NCBI GenBank assembly: GCA_029243485.1
Contig: JAQWRY010000052.1
Coordinates: 208,831 to 272,830 of the forward strand
Source of the DNA: Candidatus Binatia bacterium
GTDB lineage: Bacteria > Desulfobacterota > Binatia > UBA12015
DNA length: 64,000 nt
Direction of reading: 5' to 3'
The position numbers were made by a program, and so were the translations under genes. Each line of letters opens with the position of its first letter. Position 1 is the stretch's first letter. This document shows, piece by piece, positions 53,581-63,894 of this stretch. The notes beneath the pieces were generated by a model. The model worked only from the letters and a program-made list of their open reading frames with translations, was not told the origin of the DNA and did not search any database.

Positions 53581-56340
53581 GTGAACAAACTCACTATCTC
53601 ATTCCTCACCGCCGCAGCGGTTGTACTCCTCTCTACGTCCGTGCGTGCGACGGTCGAGAGCGACCTGTGCACCGGCAACCCCTGCGTCGTCACGAGCGAC
53701 GTCACGATCGACCCTGGCTCCGCCTTGGACTTCACGGGTCAATCGCTGGTGATCAACTCGGGGGCCTTCCTGCGGGTGGGCGCGGGCATCAACCCGCGTG
53801 TCATCTCGATCACCGCGGACGAGATCACGATGAAGCCGAACGCGCGGGTCCTGGGTGATCCGTCCGGCGCGAACAACAACGGTGATCGCGCCCGGGTTAC
53901 CCTGCAGTCGGTCGTCGGCAACATCACGATGGAAACGACCGGCTCGACGCGCTCGAGGATCGACGTGTCCGCCGACGACATCGAGGGCGGCGACATCAAC
54001 ATCATCTCCGCCGGCGATGCGATTCTCGACGGCCTCCTCGATGCGAGCGCCCAGGGTGAAGACGCAACCGGGGGCGACATCGACGTCCAAGCCGCCGGAT
54101 CGGTGACGATCGGCGAAGAGTTCTCTGCCGAAGCCGGTGGTGACTTCGCGGGCGGTGGCGACATCAACATCACCGCAGGGCTCGACATCCTCGTGGATGC
54201 CAAGTTGACGGCCGAGGGTCAGGACTTCGGCGGCGGGGACATCACGTTCTTCGCCGGCGGCTCCATCACGTTCAACGACACGGTCCTCCTGTCGGGCGGA
54301 AACCCCGATGGCGAAGCCGGCGAACTGGACGCCATGAGCGGTGGTGACATGGTCGTCTCCCCGGGCGCCATTCTCCGCGGACAGGGTGGCGTCGGTCCCG
54401 ATGAGGATTGCGGCGACGGCGCGTCGATGTACCTCGACACGGGCGGCAGCATCATCGTGGACGGAGAGATCGACGTGAAGGGTGGCCTCCACTGCTTCGG
54501 TGGAGACCTCGTGTTCGACGCCCGCCTCGACTTCATCCAGGGCGCCACGAGCTCAATTTCAACCTCCACCGGAGGCTTTTTTGGCGCCGGCGGGGCAATC
54601 GACATCACCACCGGACGAAGCTCCTACCTCGGGGACATCGACGGTTCGTCCCCCGGATTCGGCGCCGACGTACTGGTCCTGTCGCCTCACACAATCGACA
54701 TCTTCGACAAGATCACCGTGCGCGGTAACGGCAACCCTGAGAGCATCGGGGGCCGAATCGAGATGGCGACTTGTGATCTCAACGTCCTGGCCGGCGGAGA
54801 GCTGGACTCCCGGTCCACTCTGGCGTTCCCGGGCTTCGGTCAAACCACCTTCAAGACCGGCGGTCAGACGACCATCACCGGCGACCTGATCGCCGAGACG
54901 GAGAACGAACTCTTCTACCTATCGTTGGTACCGGTCGTCACCGGGTCGGTCTCGCCCGCCCCCACGCTCCTGCAGGACGTGACGATCGCCGCCTGCGGCT
55001 ACTGCGGCGACGGCGTCGTCTCCGGTGGCGAGGTCTGCGACGACGGCGGCAGCGCGAGCTGCGACGGCTGCGCCGGCCTCTGCCAGCGAGTGGACGACGT
55101 CTGTGGTGATTTCATCCTCGAGTGCGGTGAGGAATGCGACGATGGGAACCTCACGCCCGGCGACGGATGCGAGGCGGACTGCACCGTAGCGCCCCCGAGC
55201 CCGACGCCCACGTCGACTCCGACCCCCACTCCGACGCCGACACCAACCCCGACCCCCACCCCGACGCCGACACCAACCCCGACCCCCACTCCGACGCCGA
55301 CACCAACCCCGACCCCCACTCCGACGCCGACACCAACCCCGACGCCGGTTCCCACGGCGACTCCGTCGCCCACACCAACCCCGGCACCGACCGGAACACC
55401 GATCCTGCCACCGGGAAAGCCCATCCTGGATCCGATCGCCGCGCCCATCGTCGTCGGCGAGACTTCCGTGCTCGACGGCTCTCAGTTCACCGCCGGCTCG
55501 GTCGTCCTCGCGTTCATCGCAACTGCGTCGGGACCGGCCGACTTCGGACCGTTCACCCCCTCAGCATGGACCCCGACCTCACTCACGTGGGACGTGCCGA
55601 ACACGCTTCCGCTCGGGAACGGCTTCGTCTCGCTCCTGATCGTAAACACCGACCAGAGCTTCCAGCTGTCCACGCTGCAGAGCCAGGCACTCTTCGGTTC
55701 TGCCGGGGAGAACATCCCGACCATCCTGACGGTGGACGGCGTGGCCCTGAGCGCGCTCGATCCGACAATCCCGACCAACAACGTCGAGACCATCGTCGCC
55801 GCCGGGACCACGATCGTCCTCACCGGTACGGGCTTCAACAGCCCCCTTGTGAACCTCTTCACTGCGGCCGGTAACGTCGGGCCGCTCGCACCGGTGTCCG
55901 GGTGGACAAGCACATCGTTCGAGATCACGATCCCCCCAGGGACCGTCACCGGTCCGGGTGCTCTGCAGGTCGTGAACACTCCTTACACGGGCAACGTGCT
56001 TTCGAATGCCGTCTCGGTTCCGATCGGCGAAGCGCTCGACATCACCTCGATCAGCCAAAGCAGCACGACGGTCACGGTCAACGGCGCCGGGTTCTCCTCG
56101 CTGTCGGTGATCAACTTCTTCGCCCAGACCGCCGGTGGAGTCGCCAATCTCGGCGGGCTAAGCGGCGGGGGAACGGCGAACATCGCACTGAACGTCATCT
56201 CGTCGAACCAGCTCACGTTCCAGGTTCCGGCGGCCGCACAGAACGGCGCAGCATACGTGATGGTGCTCAATCCGCCGTTCATTGCGTTCTCGTCGACGAC
56301 CGGCGATTCGGACGGAGGCTTCACGCTCTCGGTGCCCTAG
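53581..56340 (+). CDS. Secreted beta-helix-like protein with DUF4215 repeats, Thr-Pro stalk and TIG-like module
   Basis: 919 aa. The signal peptide is [18 protein letters not shown]. Residues ~25-470 are a repetitive, Gly/Asp/Ile-rich region ([30 protein letters not shown]) typical of right-handed beta-helix adhesins. Residues ~478-540 hold cysteine-rich DUF4215 units ([32 protein letters not shown]). A Thr-Pro stalk of about 60 residues follows, then the shared three-repeat module (~611-919). The order suggests a surface fibre or adhesin held by its C-terminus (inference). The GTG at 53581 is chosen because it begins the signal peptide directly. The Thr-Pro DNA is a perfect-register 30-nt tandem repeat, so copy number may vary between strains. 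Confidence 0.9.
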   Translation: MNKLTISFLTAAAVVLLSTSVRATVESDLCTGNPCVVTSDVTIDPGSALDFTGQSLVINSGAFLRVGAGINPRVISITADEITMKPNARVLGDPSGANNNGDRARVTLQSVVGNITMETTGSTRSRIDVSADDIEGGDINIISAGDAILDGLLDASAQGEDATGGDIDVQAAGSVTIGEEFSAEAGGDFAGGGDINITAGLDILVDAKLTAEGQDFGGGDITFFAGGSITFNDTVLLSGGNPDGEAGELDAMSGGDMVVSPGAILRGQGGVGPDEDCGDGASMYLDTGGSIIVDGEIDVKGGLHCFGGDLVFDARLDFIQGATSSISTSTGGFFGAGGAIDITTGRSSYLGDIDGSSPGFGADVLVLSPHTIDIFDKITVRGNGNPESIGGRIEMATCDLNVLAGGELDSRSTLAFPGFGQTTFKTGGQTTITGDLIAETENELFYLSLVPVVTGSVSPAPTLLQDVTIAACGYCGDGVVSGGEVCDDGGSASCDGCAGLCQRVDDVCGDFILECGEECDDGNLTPGDGCEADCTVAPPSPTPTSTPTPTPTPTPTPTPTPTPTPTPTPTPTPTPTPTPTPTPTPTPTPVPTATPSPTPTPAPTGTPILPPGKPILDPIAAPIVVGETSVLDGSQFTAGSVVLAFIATASGPADFGPFTPSAWTPTSLTWDVPNTLPLGNGFVSLLIVNTDQSFQLSTLQSQALFGSAGENIPTILTVDGVALSALDPTIPTNNVETIVAAGTTIVLTGTGFNSPLVNLFTAAGNVGPLAPVSGWTSTSFEITIPPGTVTGPGALQVVNTPYTGNVLSNAVSVPIGEALDITSISQSSTTVTVNGAGFSSLSVINFFAQTAGGVANLGGLSGGGTANIALNVISSNQLTFQVPAAAQNGAAYVMVLNPPFIAFSSTTGDSDGGFTLSVP
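55219..55338 (+). repeat. 30-nt tandem repeat, four copies, encoding the Thr-Pro stalk
   Basis: Four consecutive 30-base units, each ten codons of alternating Thr and Pro, differ at about one position. They are flanked by degenerate Thr-Pro codons on both sides. Confidence 0.9.
55411..56337 (+). repeat. Shared C-terminal module, copy 3 (beta-helix protein)
   Basis: Encodes [40 protein letters not shown] and [19 protein letters not shown], ending [17 protein letters not shown]. It is more diverged in DNA than copies 1 and 2 are from each other. Confidence 0.9.
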
Positions 56341-56351
56341 GCGCGGGCGCC
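56340..56351 (+). terminator. Possible terminator hairpin overlapping the last base of the stop
   Basis: GGCGC-GG-GCGCC starts on the final base of the TAG and is followed by GCTATTTCTGG. The stem is short but GC-only. Confidence 0.3.
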
Positions 56352-56404
56352 GCTATTTCTGGCCGGAACATGCAGCGGCAGGAACTGTACTTCGCGTACA
56401 CCCC

Positions 56405-56893
56405 TCACGGAACGAGCGGCGCGAGCTGGTCGAGATTCGACTCTTGGGCAACGCGCTGCAGCCGCAGGTTGAACGAGGACGAGCCGGGCCCAGCGGCCAA
56501 TGCCTGCAGGTAGTAGATCGCCTCGACGACGGTCACTCCATGCAGCTGAATCCCCATCTGCTGTGGATCGTCTCCGTGCCGCGACGTCCAAGTGCGGTTC
56601 AACGCGAAACTCAATTGCCGCACCGCATCGGTCGCAGAAGCCCTGAGCGGGACCTCGATCGTGCGCGTCCACGGGGTCAGCCAGTGCGTTGCCAAGGGAC
56701 GACCATCGAGAGAGATCGTCAGTACGAGAGGACGGGGCCGACCCCGCAGGAGCAACGCATCGCGAAACGCGACGCGGGGAACCCCGACTTCCAAAACCAA
56801 CGACGTCGCTCCAGGAGAATCGATGAGAAGCCCGCACCAGCGGCGAGACCAACGGAACTCGCGCCCATCTTCGCGCTACGCCTCGTAGCACCC
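56405..56893 (-). pseudogene. Remnant of a glycosyltransferase-associated C-terminal domain with in-frame stop
   Basis: The frame from 56875 to 56405 encodes REDGREFRWSRRWCGLLIDS, then SLVLEVGVPRVAF and LTISLDGRPLATHWLTPW, a conserved-looking beta-rich domain. It continues upstream in the same frame across a TAG (56878-56876) into GCYEA. This aligns with GWYPAEHDGRRAFRW in the GT2 protein encoded at 45022, where the stop corresponds to a Glu (GAG to TAG would explain it). No start codon lies between the stop and the conserved core; the only starts (TTG at 56800) would skip its first strand. It is best read as the decayed end of a larger glycan-related gene whose N-terminal part has been lost, possibly to insertion of the gene at 57007. 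Confidence 0.6.
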
Positions 56894-57006
56894 CTGAGCG
56901 CAGACCCCCGAAATCGAACGTCCGCAGTATAACGGCCTCTTGGATGGTCGCCGCCCTCGCTGGTCTCGCTTGACTGACCTCCCGGTCCTGGGATGATCAC
57001 TCGCAC

Positions 57007-57936
57007 GTGAAGACCGTCTCGAAGACGACGACGCGCGCTGTGGCGGCGCTCACCCTCGGTTGCGCCCTGCTCGTGTGGACGCAGGTGCGCGCGCTCGAAG
57101 TCCCCGACGTCTCGGGGGACCAGCTGATCTTTCTGTACGACGCCCGCGCCGATCGCATTCCGTTCCTCGGCGTCGCGAACACGACGGACGAGCGCGTATT
57201 CGTCGAAGTCGCGTTTTACGACGCGGGCCTCGACAGCCGTGTGGCAGACGCCGTCGTCGAGATCCTGCCCGCCGCTAACGTGATCATCGACCCGAAGAGC
57301 TTCGCCGATGGCGGAGCCATCGGGCACGCCGGGCTCGCACTCGTGACTCCAGTCGAGGGACCCGACGATCGCCGGGCGGTGGTGCCACCAGGCCCGCTCA
57401 CCGGGGTCTTCACCCTCGCGAACCTCGCACTCGGGTCGGGCTTCGGTCAGAATCCGTTCGCCCGCTCCGCGGTCGATGGGGACGGCAAACGACCTCCCTC
57501 CGGAACCGTCGTCGACGGTGCGGACGTCGCGTACGAGCGCTTCGCACCCGAGGTCCTCGTGATCCCGGTCTACTTCAACCCGCAGACCCTCGAACCTCCA
57601 GAGCTTGACGGGAACCGGGTCCTGCTCGCAACGTTCCAGGACGACTACGGCGTGCCGTTCGGCGTGAGCGGACGGTCGGACAACGCAATGGCCGTCTTCT
57701 TCGACGCCTCCGGCAAACGCCTGATCACGCAGCCCGCACTGGTGAACGGCGTCCTGCTGAGCAACCTGCAAACACTCGCAGACGGCATCACGCTCGACAG
57801 CAGCGGGAAGGTCTTCTTCGACGTCGACCCCGGCGAGGGCAACTACCTGGGGCTCTACAGCCAATCGCTCGGCACATTCGCCGCCGGCCAGCGACTGCCG
57901 TCGGTCGCCCTCATCCCAACCGGCGCCGGCTCCTAG
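57007..57936 (+). CDS. Secreted protein of unknown function
   Basis: 309 aa. An N-terminal signal peptide (AVAALTLGCALLVWTQVRA) is followed by a beta-rich region: QLIFLYDARADRIPFLGVAN, ERVFVEVAFYDAGLDSRV, and later VLVIPVYFNPQTLEPPELDG. The last part ends LGLYSQSLGTFAAGQRLP. The pattern looks like an extracellular immunoglobulin-like or choice-of-anchor domain, and I do not recognise a family. The GTG at 57007 begins the signal peptide directly. It lies between the decayed gene remnant and a secreted sulfatase-superfamily gene, within the island of exported proteins. Confidence 0.72.
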   Translation: MKTVSKTTTRAVAALTLGCALLVWTQVRALEVPDVSGDQLIFLYDARADRIPFLGVANTTDERVFVEVAFYDAGLDSRVADAVVEILPAANVIIDPKSFADGGAIGHAGLALVTPVEGPDDRRAVVPPGPLTGVFTLANLALGSGFGQNPFARSAVDGDGKRPPSGTVVDGADVAYERFAPEVLVIPVYFNPQTLEPPELDGNRVLLATFQDDYGVPFGVSGRSDNAMAVFFDASGKRLITQPALVNGVLLSNLQTLADGITLDSSGKVFFDVDPGEGNYLGLYSQSLGTFAAGQRLPSVALIPTGAGS

Positions 57937-58050
57937 TGCACCGCAGGCGACATGGCACCAACGCCTTGTCGCTTACGATGCACCAGCACTCGAGGCAGGA
58001 CGTTCGTCCGACGTTCGGGTCGGCGTTCACGTCGCCCCTTTGCTAGAACC

Positions 58051-60270
58051 GTGTCCACCTTGGCGGGCAGTCGACTCAAGAGCCTCTGTACTCACACGGG
58101 CTGCCGGGCGATTCTGGCAATCGTCGTCGCACTCGCAGGTGCGCCGGGCGCGCACGCAGGCGTCGAACGACTCGATCTCCTCGCGCACCTCGCCGCCGCC
58201 GACCCGCTTCTCCCGACCCGAGAGATCGATCTCGGAACGCGGGAAGCACGACGGGATCGCGCGCTCGCGTCGGGTTGGCTCCTGGACGAAAGCGACGGCA
58301 CTTCGACCTACGTTTGGGCCGAGGGGCCTCATGCGGCGCTGAAGCTGCGGGCACTCGGCCCCGCGGGCTCAAAGCTGACCTTCCGCGCGTATGGACCGCC
58401 CGCGCCGATCTCGATGACGGTCTCAATTGCCGGTGCGGCATTGGACGTAACGGAGATCGCCGAGGGATGGCAGGAATACTCTGTGCCGGTGCCGGCCGGG
58501 GCTCTAAGCGCAGGGACGAATCTGCTCGACCTCGATTTCGTCGGGTCGTTCGAAGAGCCCGCTGGACAGAAGCGGACTCTCGCCGTCGCCCTCGACTTCC
58601 TGCGCGTGGGCGACGGTGGGCCCAGCACGAAGTCTCCTGCGGGCTCCGGCGCAACCGGCTGGGCCGACGACGCCGGCCGGCTCCATCTACCCGCCCATAC
58701 CGGAATCTCTTGGAAGACGCGGATCCGAGAAGACGCCTCGCTACGCCTACGCACGGCGGGCGGGGCTCCGGCGGCGACCGTGCTCTCCGTCTTCTCCCGG
58801 TCCGGTGGGAAGACGCTGGGAGTGCCGTTCGGGCCCAAGGCCGACGAGGACGGCTCGGACTTGCTCGAGCTGTCCGCCCCTCCCACCGGAGACACCGAGA
58901 TCCTGCTGACGAACGACAATGCGTACCCGATCGTTCTGGACCACATCGGGCTCGAGCGGAGCACTGCGGCCTCACGTTCGACAGACACACCGCCGTCGGT
59001 CCTCCTGGTTGTTCTCGATGCGCTGCGCGCCGACCACGTGCACAGCCTCGGCTACCACCGCGAAACGACCCCGTGCATCGACCGTCTTGCGGACGAGTCC
59101 GTGGTCTTCACCGAAGCGTTCGCTCAGGGACCGATGACCCTCGTCTCGATGGCGTCTCTCTTGACCGGTACCCATGCACCGACGCACGGCGTTCGGCCGA
59201 ATGTTCTTCTGAACACCGACATCCCGACCGTGGCCGAAGCCATCCGAGCGAAGGGCTACGAGACGGCGCTCATCACCGCCAACCCGTTCTTGGGGAAGGC
59301 CTTCGGGCTCACGCGTGGCTTCGACGACATCCGTGAGCTCTTCCGCACCGCCGCTGCGGAGGAGCGTGGCGTCGATGGCGTCGTACGCGCCGAACTCATG
59401 ACGGAATCCACCTTGGAGTTTCTCGCCACCCCGCGAACCCGTCCGAGCTTCGTGTTGGCCCACTACCTCCAGCCGCACGCACCGTATGCCCCGCCTCGGT
59501 CACGCTGGGGTCGGTGCGGTTCGAAGGACGCGGGGTTCGACGGTCGAGGGTCCGTTCTCTTGGACGCGACGGAGAAGAGCCCCGAGGCGGCTCGGGCCCT
59601 AAGGCAGGACGCGGTCGACTGCTACGACGACAACCTGCTCTACGTCGACGGCGAGGTCTGCCGAATCGTCGAGCAGCTCGAGCTTCTGGATCTCCTCGAA
59701 ACGACCGTCGTCGTCCTGACTGCCGACCACGGGGAGCAGTTCCTCGAACACGGAGCCTTCCAACACCCGGGCGAGTATCTCTTCGACGAGCAGATTCACG
59801 TTCCGCTCCTGATTCGAGCACCCGGAAAACGACCTCGGCGGACCAGCGCGCTCGTCGAACTCGTCGACCTCAGTGCGACACTTGTCTACCTCGCAGGCGC
59901 GAAGACGCTGCCGGAAAGCGCGGGCCGCCTGCTGCCGCTCTCCGAGGACGGGGGGGGGGCTGAGGCGACGTCCGTGCTCTCTTTCGGCCCAGGCGCCACC
60001 TGGCAACAGGGCGGCTGGAGATCCTCGATCCGAACCAAGGACCATAAGCTCATCCGGAAAACGAACGGCGAGATCCACCGAATCTTCGACCTGAGGAACG
60101 ACGCCGCTGAGATCGTCGACCTCGCAGGCGATCCGCCTGCGGAGGCGGAGCACTTGCGTGAAGAACTCGAAGTCCTGTGGAAGAACGCCCCCGCACCGAG
60201 GTCTCGCGGCGCGACTGCAATCGATGCCGACCTCCGCAAGCAGCTCGAGGCCCTGGGCTATCTCCGGTAG
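58051..60270 (+). CDS. Secreted sulfatase-superfamily protein with N-terminal beta-sandwich
   Basis: 739 aa from the GTG at 58051, chosen because a signal peptide (AILAIVVALAGAPGAHAG) then lies close to the N-terminus; the frame continues upstream to 57952 but is Arg-rich. Residues ~45-310 are two beta-sandwich-like domains (ALKLRALGPAGSKLTFRAYG; WQEYSVPVPAG). The catalytic domain starts with VLLVVLDALRADHVHSLGY (metal Asp) and carries GPMTLVSMASLLTGTH with Thr363 where formylglycine-type enzymes have Cys. LTADHGEQFLEHGAFQHPGE completes the metal site. It is therefore likely a phosphatase or phosphotransferase rather than a classical sulfatase (inference). Possible targets are the island's own surface glycans. 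Confidence 0.85.
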   Translation: MSTLAGSRLKSLCTHTGCRAILAIVVALAGAPGAHAGVERLDLLAHLAAADPLLPTREIDLGTREARRDRALASGWLLDESDGTSTYVWAEGPHAALKLRALGPAGSKLTFRAYGPPAPISMTVSIAGAALDVTEIAEGWQEYSVPVPAGALSAGTNLLDLDFVGSFEEPAGQKRTLAVALDFLRVGDGGPSTKSPAGSGATGWADDAGRLHLPAHTGISWKTRIREDASLRLRTAGGAPAATVLSVFSRSGGKTLGVPFGPKADEDGSDLLELSAPPTGDTEILLTNDNAYPIVLDHIGLERSTAASRSTDTPPSVLLVVLDALRADHVHSLGYHRETTPCIDRLADESVVFTEAFAQGPMTLVSMASLLTGTHAPTHGVRPNVLLNTDIPTVAEAIRAKGYETALITANPFLGKAFGLTRGFDDIRELFRTAAAEERGVDGVVRAELMTESTLEFLATPRTRPSFVLAHYLQPHAPYAPPRSRWGRCGSKDAGFDGRGSVLLDATEKSPEAARALRQDAVDCYDDNLLYVDGEVCRIVEQLELLDLLETTVVVLTADHGEQFLEHGAFQHPGEYLFDEQIHVPLLIRAPGKRPRRTSALVELVDLSATLVYLAGAKTLPESAGRLLPLSEDGGGAEATSVLSFGPGATWQQGGWRSSIRTKDHKLIRKTNGEIHRIFDLRNDAAEIVDLAGDPPAEAEHLREELEVLWKNAPAPRSRGATAIDADLRKQLEALGYLR

Positions 60271-60314
60271 CGACGTCCGCAGCACCGTGCTTTGACTCCG
60301 GTCCGGGGAAGTCG

Positions 60315-61364
60315 GTGAAGCTGGCGCGCGGGCATTTCGAGGAAGTACGAAACGAGGGCGGCTCGCTCCTGGTGCGCGGGTGGATGCTCGTGCCGACGAG
60401 CCCGCTCGAAGAGCTGGTCCTCCTCGTCGACGGCGAGCCACGTCAGGCGTGCCCTCCGACCGACCGAGAAGACGTACTTCAGGTGTATCCGCACCTTCGG
60501 CACTCGGCCCACACCGGGTTTGACTTCCGGATCGACGGCCCTCCGCACGCGGGCGAGATCGAGATTGAAGGGCGGGCCGGCGGACGGGCCATTGCCCGGC
60601 TTCGGACACCGTTCCGCAGCGACCTCGAGACCTTCGTTCCGTTGCCGCCCGCCGAAATTCTGGAACGCACCATCGGCCGATCGAGTCCCGAGTACTACCG
60701 CGCGGAAGGCCTGCGGTCGTACTCCGAGTTCCGCGGTGCGGTGGAGCGACATCGCCCGCTGAGCTCGATACGCCGGATGCTCGACTGGGGCTGCGGCGGC
60801 GGGCGCAACACGGTCCACTTCCTGCACGACGGACCGGTCCCAGAGGTGCATGGCTGCGACATCGACGGCGATTCCGTCGCCTGGTGTCGCGAGAGCCTTC
60901 CGACGGGACACTTCGAGCACGCCTCGCCCGAGCCGCCCACGCCCTACGAGGACCGCTTCTTCGATCTCGTGATCGGGTGCTCGGTGTTCACACATCTGAC
61001 CGAGCCCATGCAGGAAGCGTGGCTTGCGGAACTGCGGCGGGTCCTCGCACCCGGGGGGCTCCTGGTCGTGTCCGTCCACGGCGATTTTGCCGCATCCCTC
61101 CACTTCCAGGGAGCGGACCGTTGGCGCCGAAGGCTCAAACGCCTTCGCGTAGGGACGCCGGAGGCCCGTGGATTCGACGATCTGGGTGAAGATCCTCGCC
61201 TCGGTACGGTTGCGCCCCCAGGGTACTATCGCGCGGTATTCCAGACCCGCCGCTACACGATGCGGCACTGGTCGCGAACGTTCGAGATCGTCGACTACAT
61301 CCCGGCGGGGATGCACACTTACCAGGACCTGGTCGTTCTCCGGCGACCAGACGAGTCGCCTTAG
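60315..61364 (+). CDS. SAM-dependent methyltransferase with N-terminal beta domain
   Basis: 349 aa. The N-terminal ~100 residues are a beta-rich domain (GGSLLVRGWMLVPTSPLEEL; HTGFDFRIDGPP), and the class I methyltransferase follows: RRMLDWGCGGGRNTVHFLHD (motif I), VHGCDIDGDSVAWCRESL, and LRRVLAPGGLLVVSVHGD. The C-terminal segment has QTRRYTMRHWSRTFEIVDYI. The GTG at 60315 follows GGGGAAG. It is 45 bp downstream of the sulfatase-superfamily gene in the same direction and probably co-transcribed; the two stops (TAG here, TAA of the convergent GT4) overlap. Likely a glycan or lipid methyltransferase (context inference). Confidence 0.87.
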   Translation: MKLARGHFEEVRNEGGSLLVRGWMLVPTSPLEELVLLVDGEPRQACPPTDREDVLQVYPHLRHSAHTGFDFRIDGPPHAGEIEIEGRAGGRAIARLRTPFRSDLETFVPLPPAEILERTIGRSSPEYYRAEGLRSYSEFRGAVERHRPLSSIRRMLDWGCGGGRNTVHFLHDGPVPEVHGCDIDGDSVAWCRESLPTGHFEHASPEPPTPYEDRFFDLVIGCSVFTHLTEPMQEAWLAELRRVLAPGGLLVVSVHGDFAASLHFQGADRWRRRLKRLRVGTPEARGFDDLGEDPRLGTVAPPGYYRAVFQTRRYTMRHWSRTFEIVDYIPAGMHTYQDLVVLRRPDESP

Positions 61365-62614
61365 CCGCGCGCGGCGGTCCGTACGTAGCTCTCGCGAAAA
61401 CGCCGCGCGACGGCAGGCCACGTGTGACGGTTTCGAACGCGCTCTCGGCCCATCAAACCCATCCCCCGTGCCCACTCGGGGTTCTCCACGAGGCCGAGCG
61501 CCGCCGAGGCGAGAGCGGCCGCATCACGAAACGGGACGAGCACGCCGTCCTGCCCGTCGCGCACCACGTCCGGGACGGCACCGCGGCGGCAACCGATCAC
61601 AGGCTTCGAGGCCGACCACGCTTCGAGGAACGCCACGCCGAAGGACTCATATCCCGACGGGTATACGAAGGCGTCGATGGCGGAGAAGAGGCGCGGCTTC
61701 TCGTCCTCTTTGAAGTCATAGTGCAACATTACCTTGCGCCGAGACCCGGGATCGTACTGCGCCACGCGCGCCTCGATCTGTGCTGCAAACTCCGTGTGCG
61801 AACCGGCGATGAGAAGACGCGTCTCCGGGCGACGGGCCCAGATCGCCGGCATCGCGTCGAGCAACGTGTCGACTCCCTTGTGGACACCGAGTTGCCCGAT
61901 GAATCCGACGACCGGATGCTCCCCAAATCCGAGGGCCTGCTTCGCCGCGACCGGATCGACCGCGTCGAACGGCTCGGGATCGACACCGAGTCCGATCACC
62001 TCGACGTTCTCGAGCGGCGCCCCCTCCGCAACGACGTGCTCGGCCTCGAAGCCGGTGTAGGCAATGTAGAGATCCGCCTGTCGAATCGCGCGATGGATCA
62101 TCCCCCGGTCGTAGCCCCAGCGATCCTCGGGGTGCATGCCGCCCACGAGGATACAGGGCCGTCCGCCACGGCGTGCGCCGCGCAAGGCTTGGTACATGTG
62201 GCGAAGGGGGAAGGACGAAGCCACCACGACGTCGGCCGGGTGCGCGCGGACCGCCTCGGTCAGCCCGGGGATGATCGGCCCGGCGTACCACGTGCGCAGA
62301 TACTGGTTCAGCGGCAGGCCCAACCGAAACGCGACTTCCTGGATAGGCTTCAGCACCGGCCCGAGGGACCGCACGACGTGAAATCGCCGAATCGAGACGC
62401 CGCCGCACGTCTCGATCCCGGGCTTCAGGTGCGGGTGGCCCGGGCGCGGAAACGCTTCGGCGCTGTAGCAATCACTGGTGAAGACCGTCACATCGTCCCC
62501 GAACTGCGAGACGAGTTCTTCCGAGAGCCGCTGGATGACGCGCTCGGTGCCCCCTACTGCCGGGGCGTACCCCTGAACGACGTGCAGGATTCGGAGGGGA
62601 CGGTCGTCGCTCAC
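61361..62614 (-). CDS. GT4 glycosyltransferase
   Basis: 417 aa. A GT-B fold: N-terminal [20 protein letters not shown] (the GGxE/GGTE acceptor loop), then [40 protein letters not shown] (EX7E) and [20 protein letters not shown] in the donor half. It transfers a sugar from a nucleotide donor in the cytoplasm; the acceptor is unknown. The ATG at 62614 overlaps the dapL stop by four bases (ATGA). It is the downstream gene of a dapL-GT pair and converges with the methyltransferase gene. Confidence 0.92.
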   Translation of the reverse strand: MSDDRPLRILHVVQGYAPAVGGTERVIQRLSEELVSQFGDDVTVFTSDCYSAEAFPRPGHPHLKPGIETCGGVSIRRFHVVRSLGPVLKPIQEVAFRLGLPLNQYLRTWYAGPIIPGLTEAVRAHPADVVVASSFPLRHMYQALRGARRGGRPCILVGGMHPEDRWGYDRGMIHRAIRQADLYIAYTGFEAEHVVAEGAPLENVEVIGLGVDPEPFDAVDPVAAKQALGFGEHPVVGFIGQLGVHKGVDTLLDAMPAIWARRPETRLLIAGSHTEFAAQIEARVAQYDPGSRRKVMLHYDFKEDEKPRLFSAIDAFVYPSGYESFGVAFLEAWSASKPVIGCRRGAVPDVVRDGQDGVLVPFRDAAALASAALGLVENPEWARGMGLMGRERVRNRHTWPAVARRFRESYVRTAARG

Positions 62615-63843
62615 CAGGTCGCCTCGGTCACGCGGGAAATCGCCTCCTCCACCTTCTCACGCGAGTTGAACGCGGAGAGGCGGAAGTAACCCTCGCCCGA
62701 CGGACCGAAGCCCGAGCCGGGAGTCCCCACGACATGCGTCTTCTCGAGCAGCTTGTCGAAGAAGTCCCAGGACCCCAGACCCGCCGGAGTACGGAACCAG
62801 ATGTACGGCGCGTTCTCGCCTCCGTAGACCTCGAGTCCGGTCTTGGACAGGCCCTCTCGGATCATGCGCGCGTTCTCCATGTAGAAGCGGACGACATCGT
62901 TCGTCTGTCGCCGCCCTTCCGGGGAGTACACCGCGGCCGCGGCCTTCTGCACGGGGTAGGAGACACCGTTGAACTTCGTCGTGTGGCGGCGGTTCCACAG
63001 GCCATTCAGCGAGACCTCTTCACCCGAAGCCGTCTTGCCCATCACGGTCTTCGGCACGACCGTGAAGGCGCAACGCGTCCCAGTGAAACCCGCACTCTTC
63101 GAGAAGCTGCGGAACTCGATCGCGACGTCGCGGGCGCCTTCGACTTCATAGATCGATCGCGGCAGCGAAGGATCGGAGATGAAGCCCTCGTACGCGGCAT
63201 CGAAAAGGATGATCGCGTCGTTCTTCTTCGCGTACGCGACCCACGCCGCGAGTTGCTCCTTGGTCGACACCGTGCCGGTCGGATTGTTCGGCGAGCACAG
63301 GTAGATGAGGTCGACGGCGCCGGACGGCGGCTCGGGGTTGAACCCGTTCTCGGCGACGGCCGGCATGTAGACGATCCCGGCGTAGTGGCCGGCGTCGTCC
63401 GCTTCGCCCGTTCGGCCGGCCATGACGTTCGTGTCGAGGTAGACCGGGTAGACGGGGTCGGCCAAGGCCACCACGTTGTCCAGGCCGAAAATCTCCTGGA
63501 TGTTCCCGCTGTCGCACTTCGAGCCGTCCGAGACGAAGATCTCGTCGTTCTCGATCGAGACACCCCGAGACTCGTAGTCGTTCTCACGAATCAGATCGAG
63601 CAAGAAGCCGTAGCCCTGCTCCGGTCCGTAGCCGTGGAACGTCTGCTCGACGGCCATCTCGTCGACCCCGGCGTGGAACGCCTCGACGATCGCCGGCACG
63701 AGCGGCTTCGTCACGTCGCCGATGCCCAGTTTGATGATCGCGGCGTCCGGATTGGCCTTCTGGAAGGCCCCGACCCGTCGGCCAATCTCCGGAAACAGGT
63801 AGCCAGCCTGCAGCTTCAGAAAGTTCTCGTTGATACGCGCCAT
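62611..63843 (-). CDS. dapL: LL-diaminopimelate aminotransferase
   Basis: 410 aa. [20 protein letters not shown] is the characteristic N-terminus of DapL, followed by [13 protein letters not shown]. The PLP lysine lies in [13 protein letters not shown] near residue 250, and [19 protein letters not shown] is the class I aminotransferase PLP-binding signature. It converts tetrahydrodipicolinate directly to LL-diaminopimelate, bypassing the acyl branches. An upstream in-frame ATG (63861) would add MGNPPA; the shorter form fits the family better, and neither has a clear ribosome-binding site. The start is 52 bases from the inverted repeat at the window end. Confidence 0.94.
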   Translation of the reverse strand: MARINENFLKLQAGYLFPEIGRRVGAFQKANPDAAIIKLGIGDVTKPLVPAIVEAFHAGVDEMAVEQTFHGYGPEQGYGFLLDLIRENDYESRGVSIENDEIFVSDGSKCDSGNIQEIFGLDNVVALADPVYPVYLDTNVMAGRTGEADDAGHYAGIVYMPAVAENGFNPEPPSGAVDLIYLCSPNNPTGTVSTKEQLAAWVAYAKKNDAIILFDAAYEGFISDPSLPRSIYEVEGARDVAIEFRSFSKSAGFTGTRCAFTVVPKTVMGKTASGEEVSLNGLWNRRHTTKFNGVSYPVQKAAAAVYSPEGRRQTNDVVRFYMENARMIREGLSKTGLEVYGGENAPYIWFRTPAGLGSWDFFDKLLEKTHVVGTPGSGFGPSGEGYFRLSAFNSREKVEEAISRVTEATW

Positions 63844-63894
63844 GGCCGGTGGATTACCCATTGTGCGGCAACGGCGCTACCGGTGGCGAGGGGA

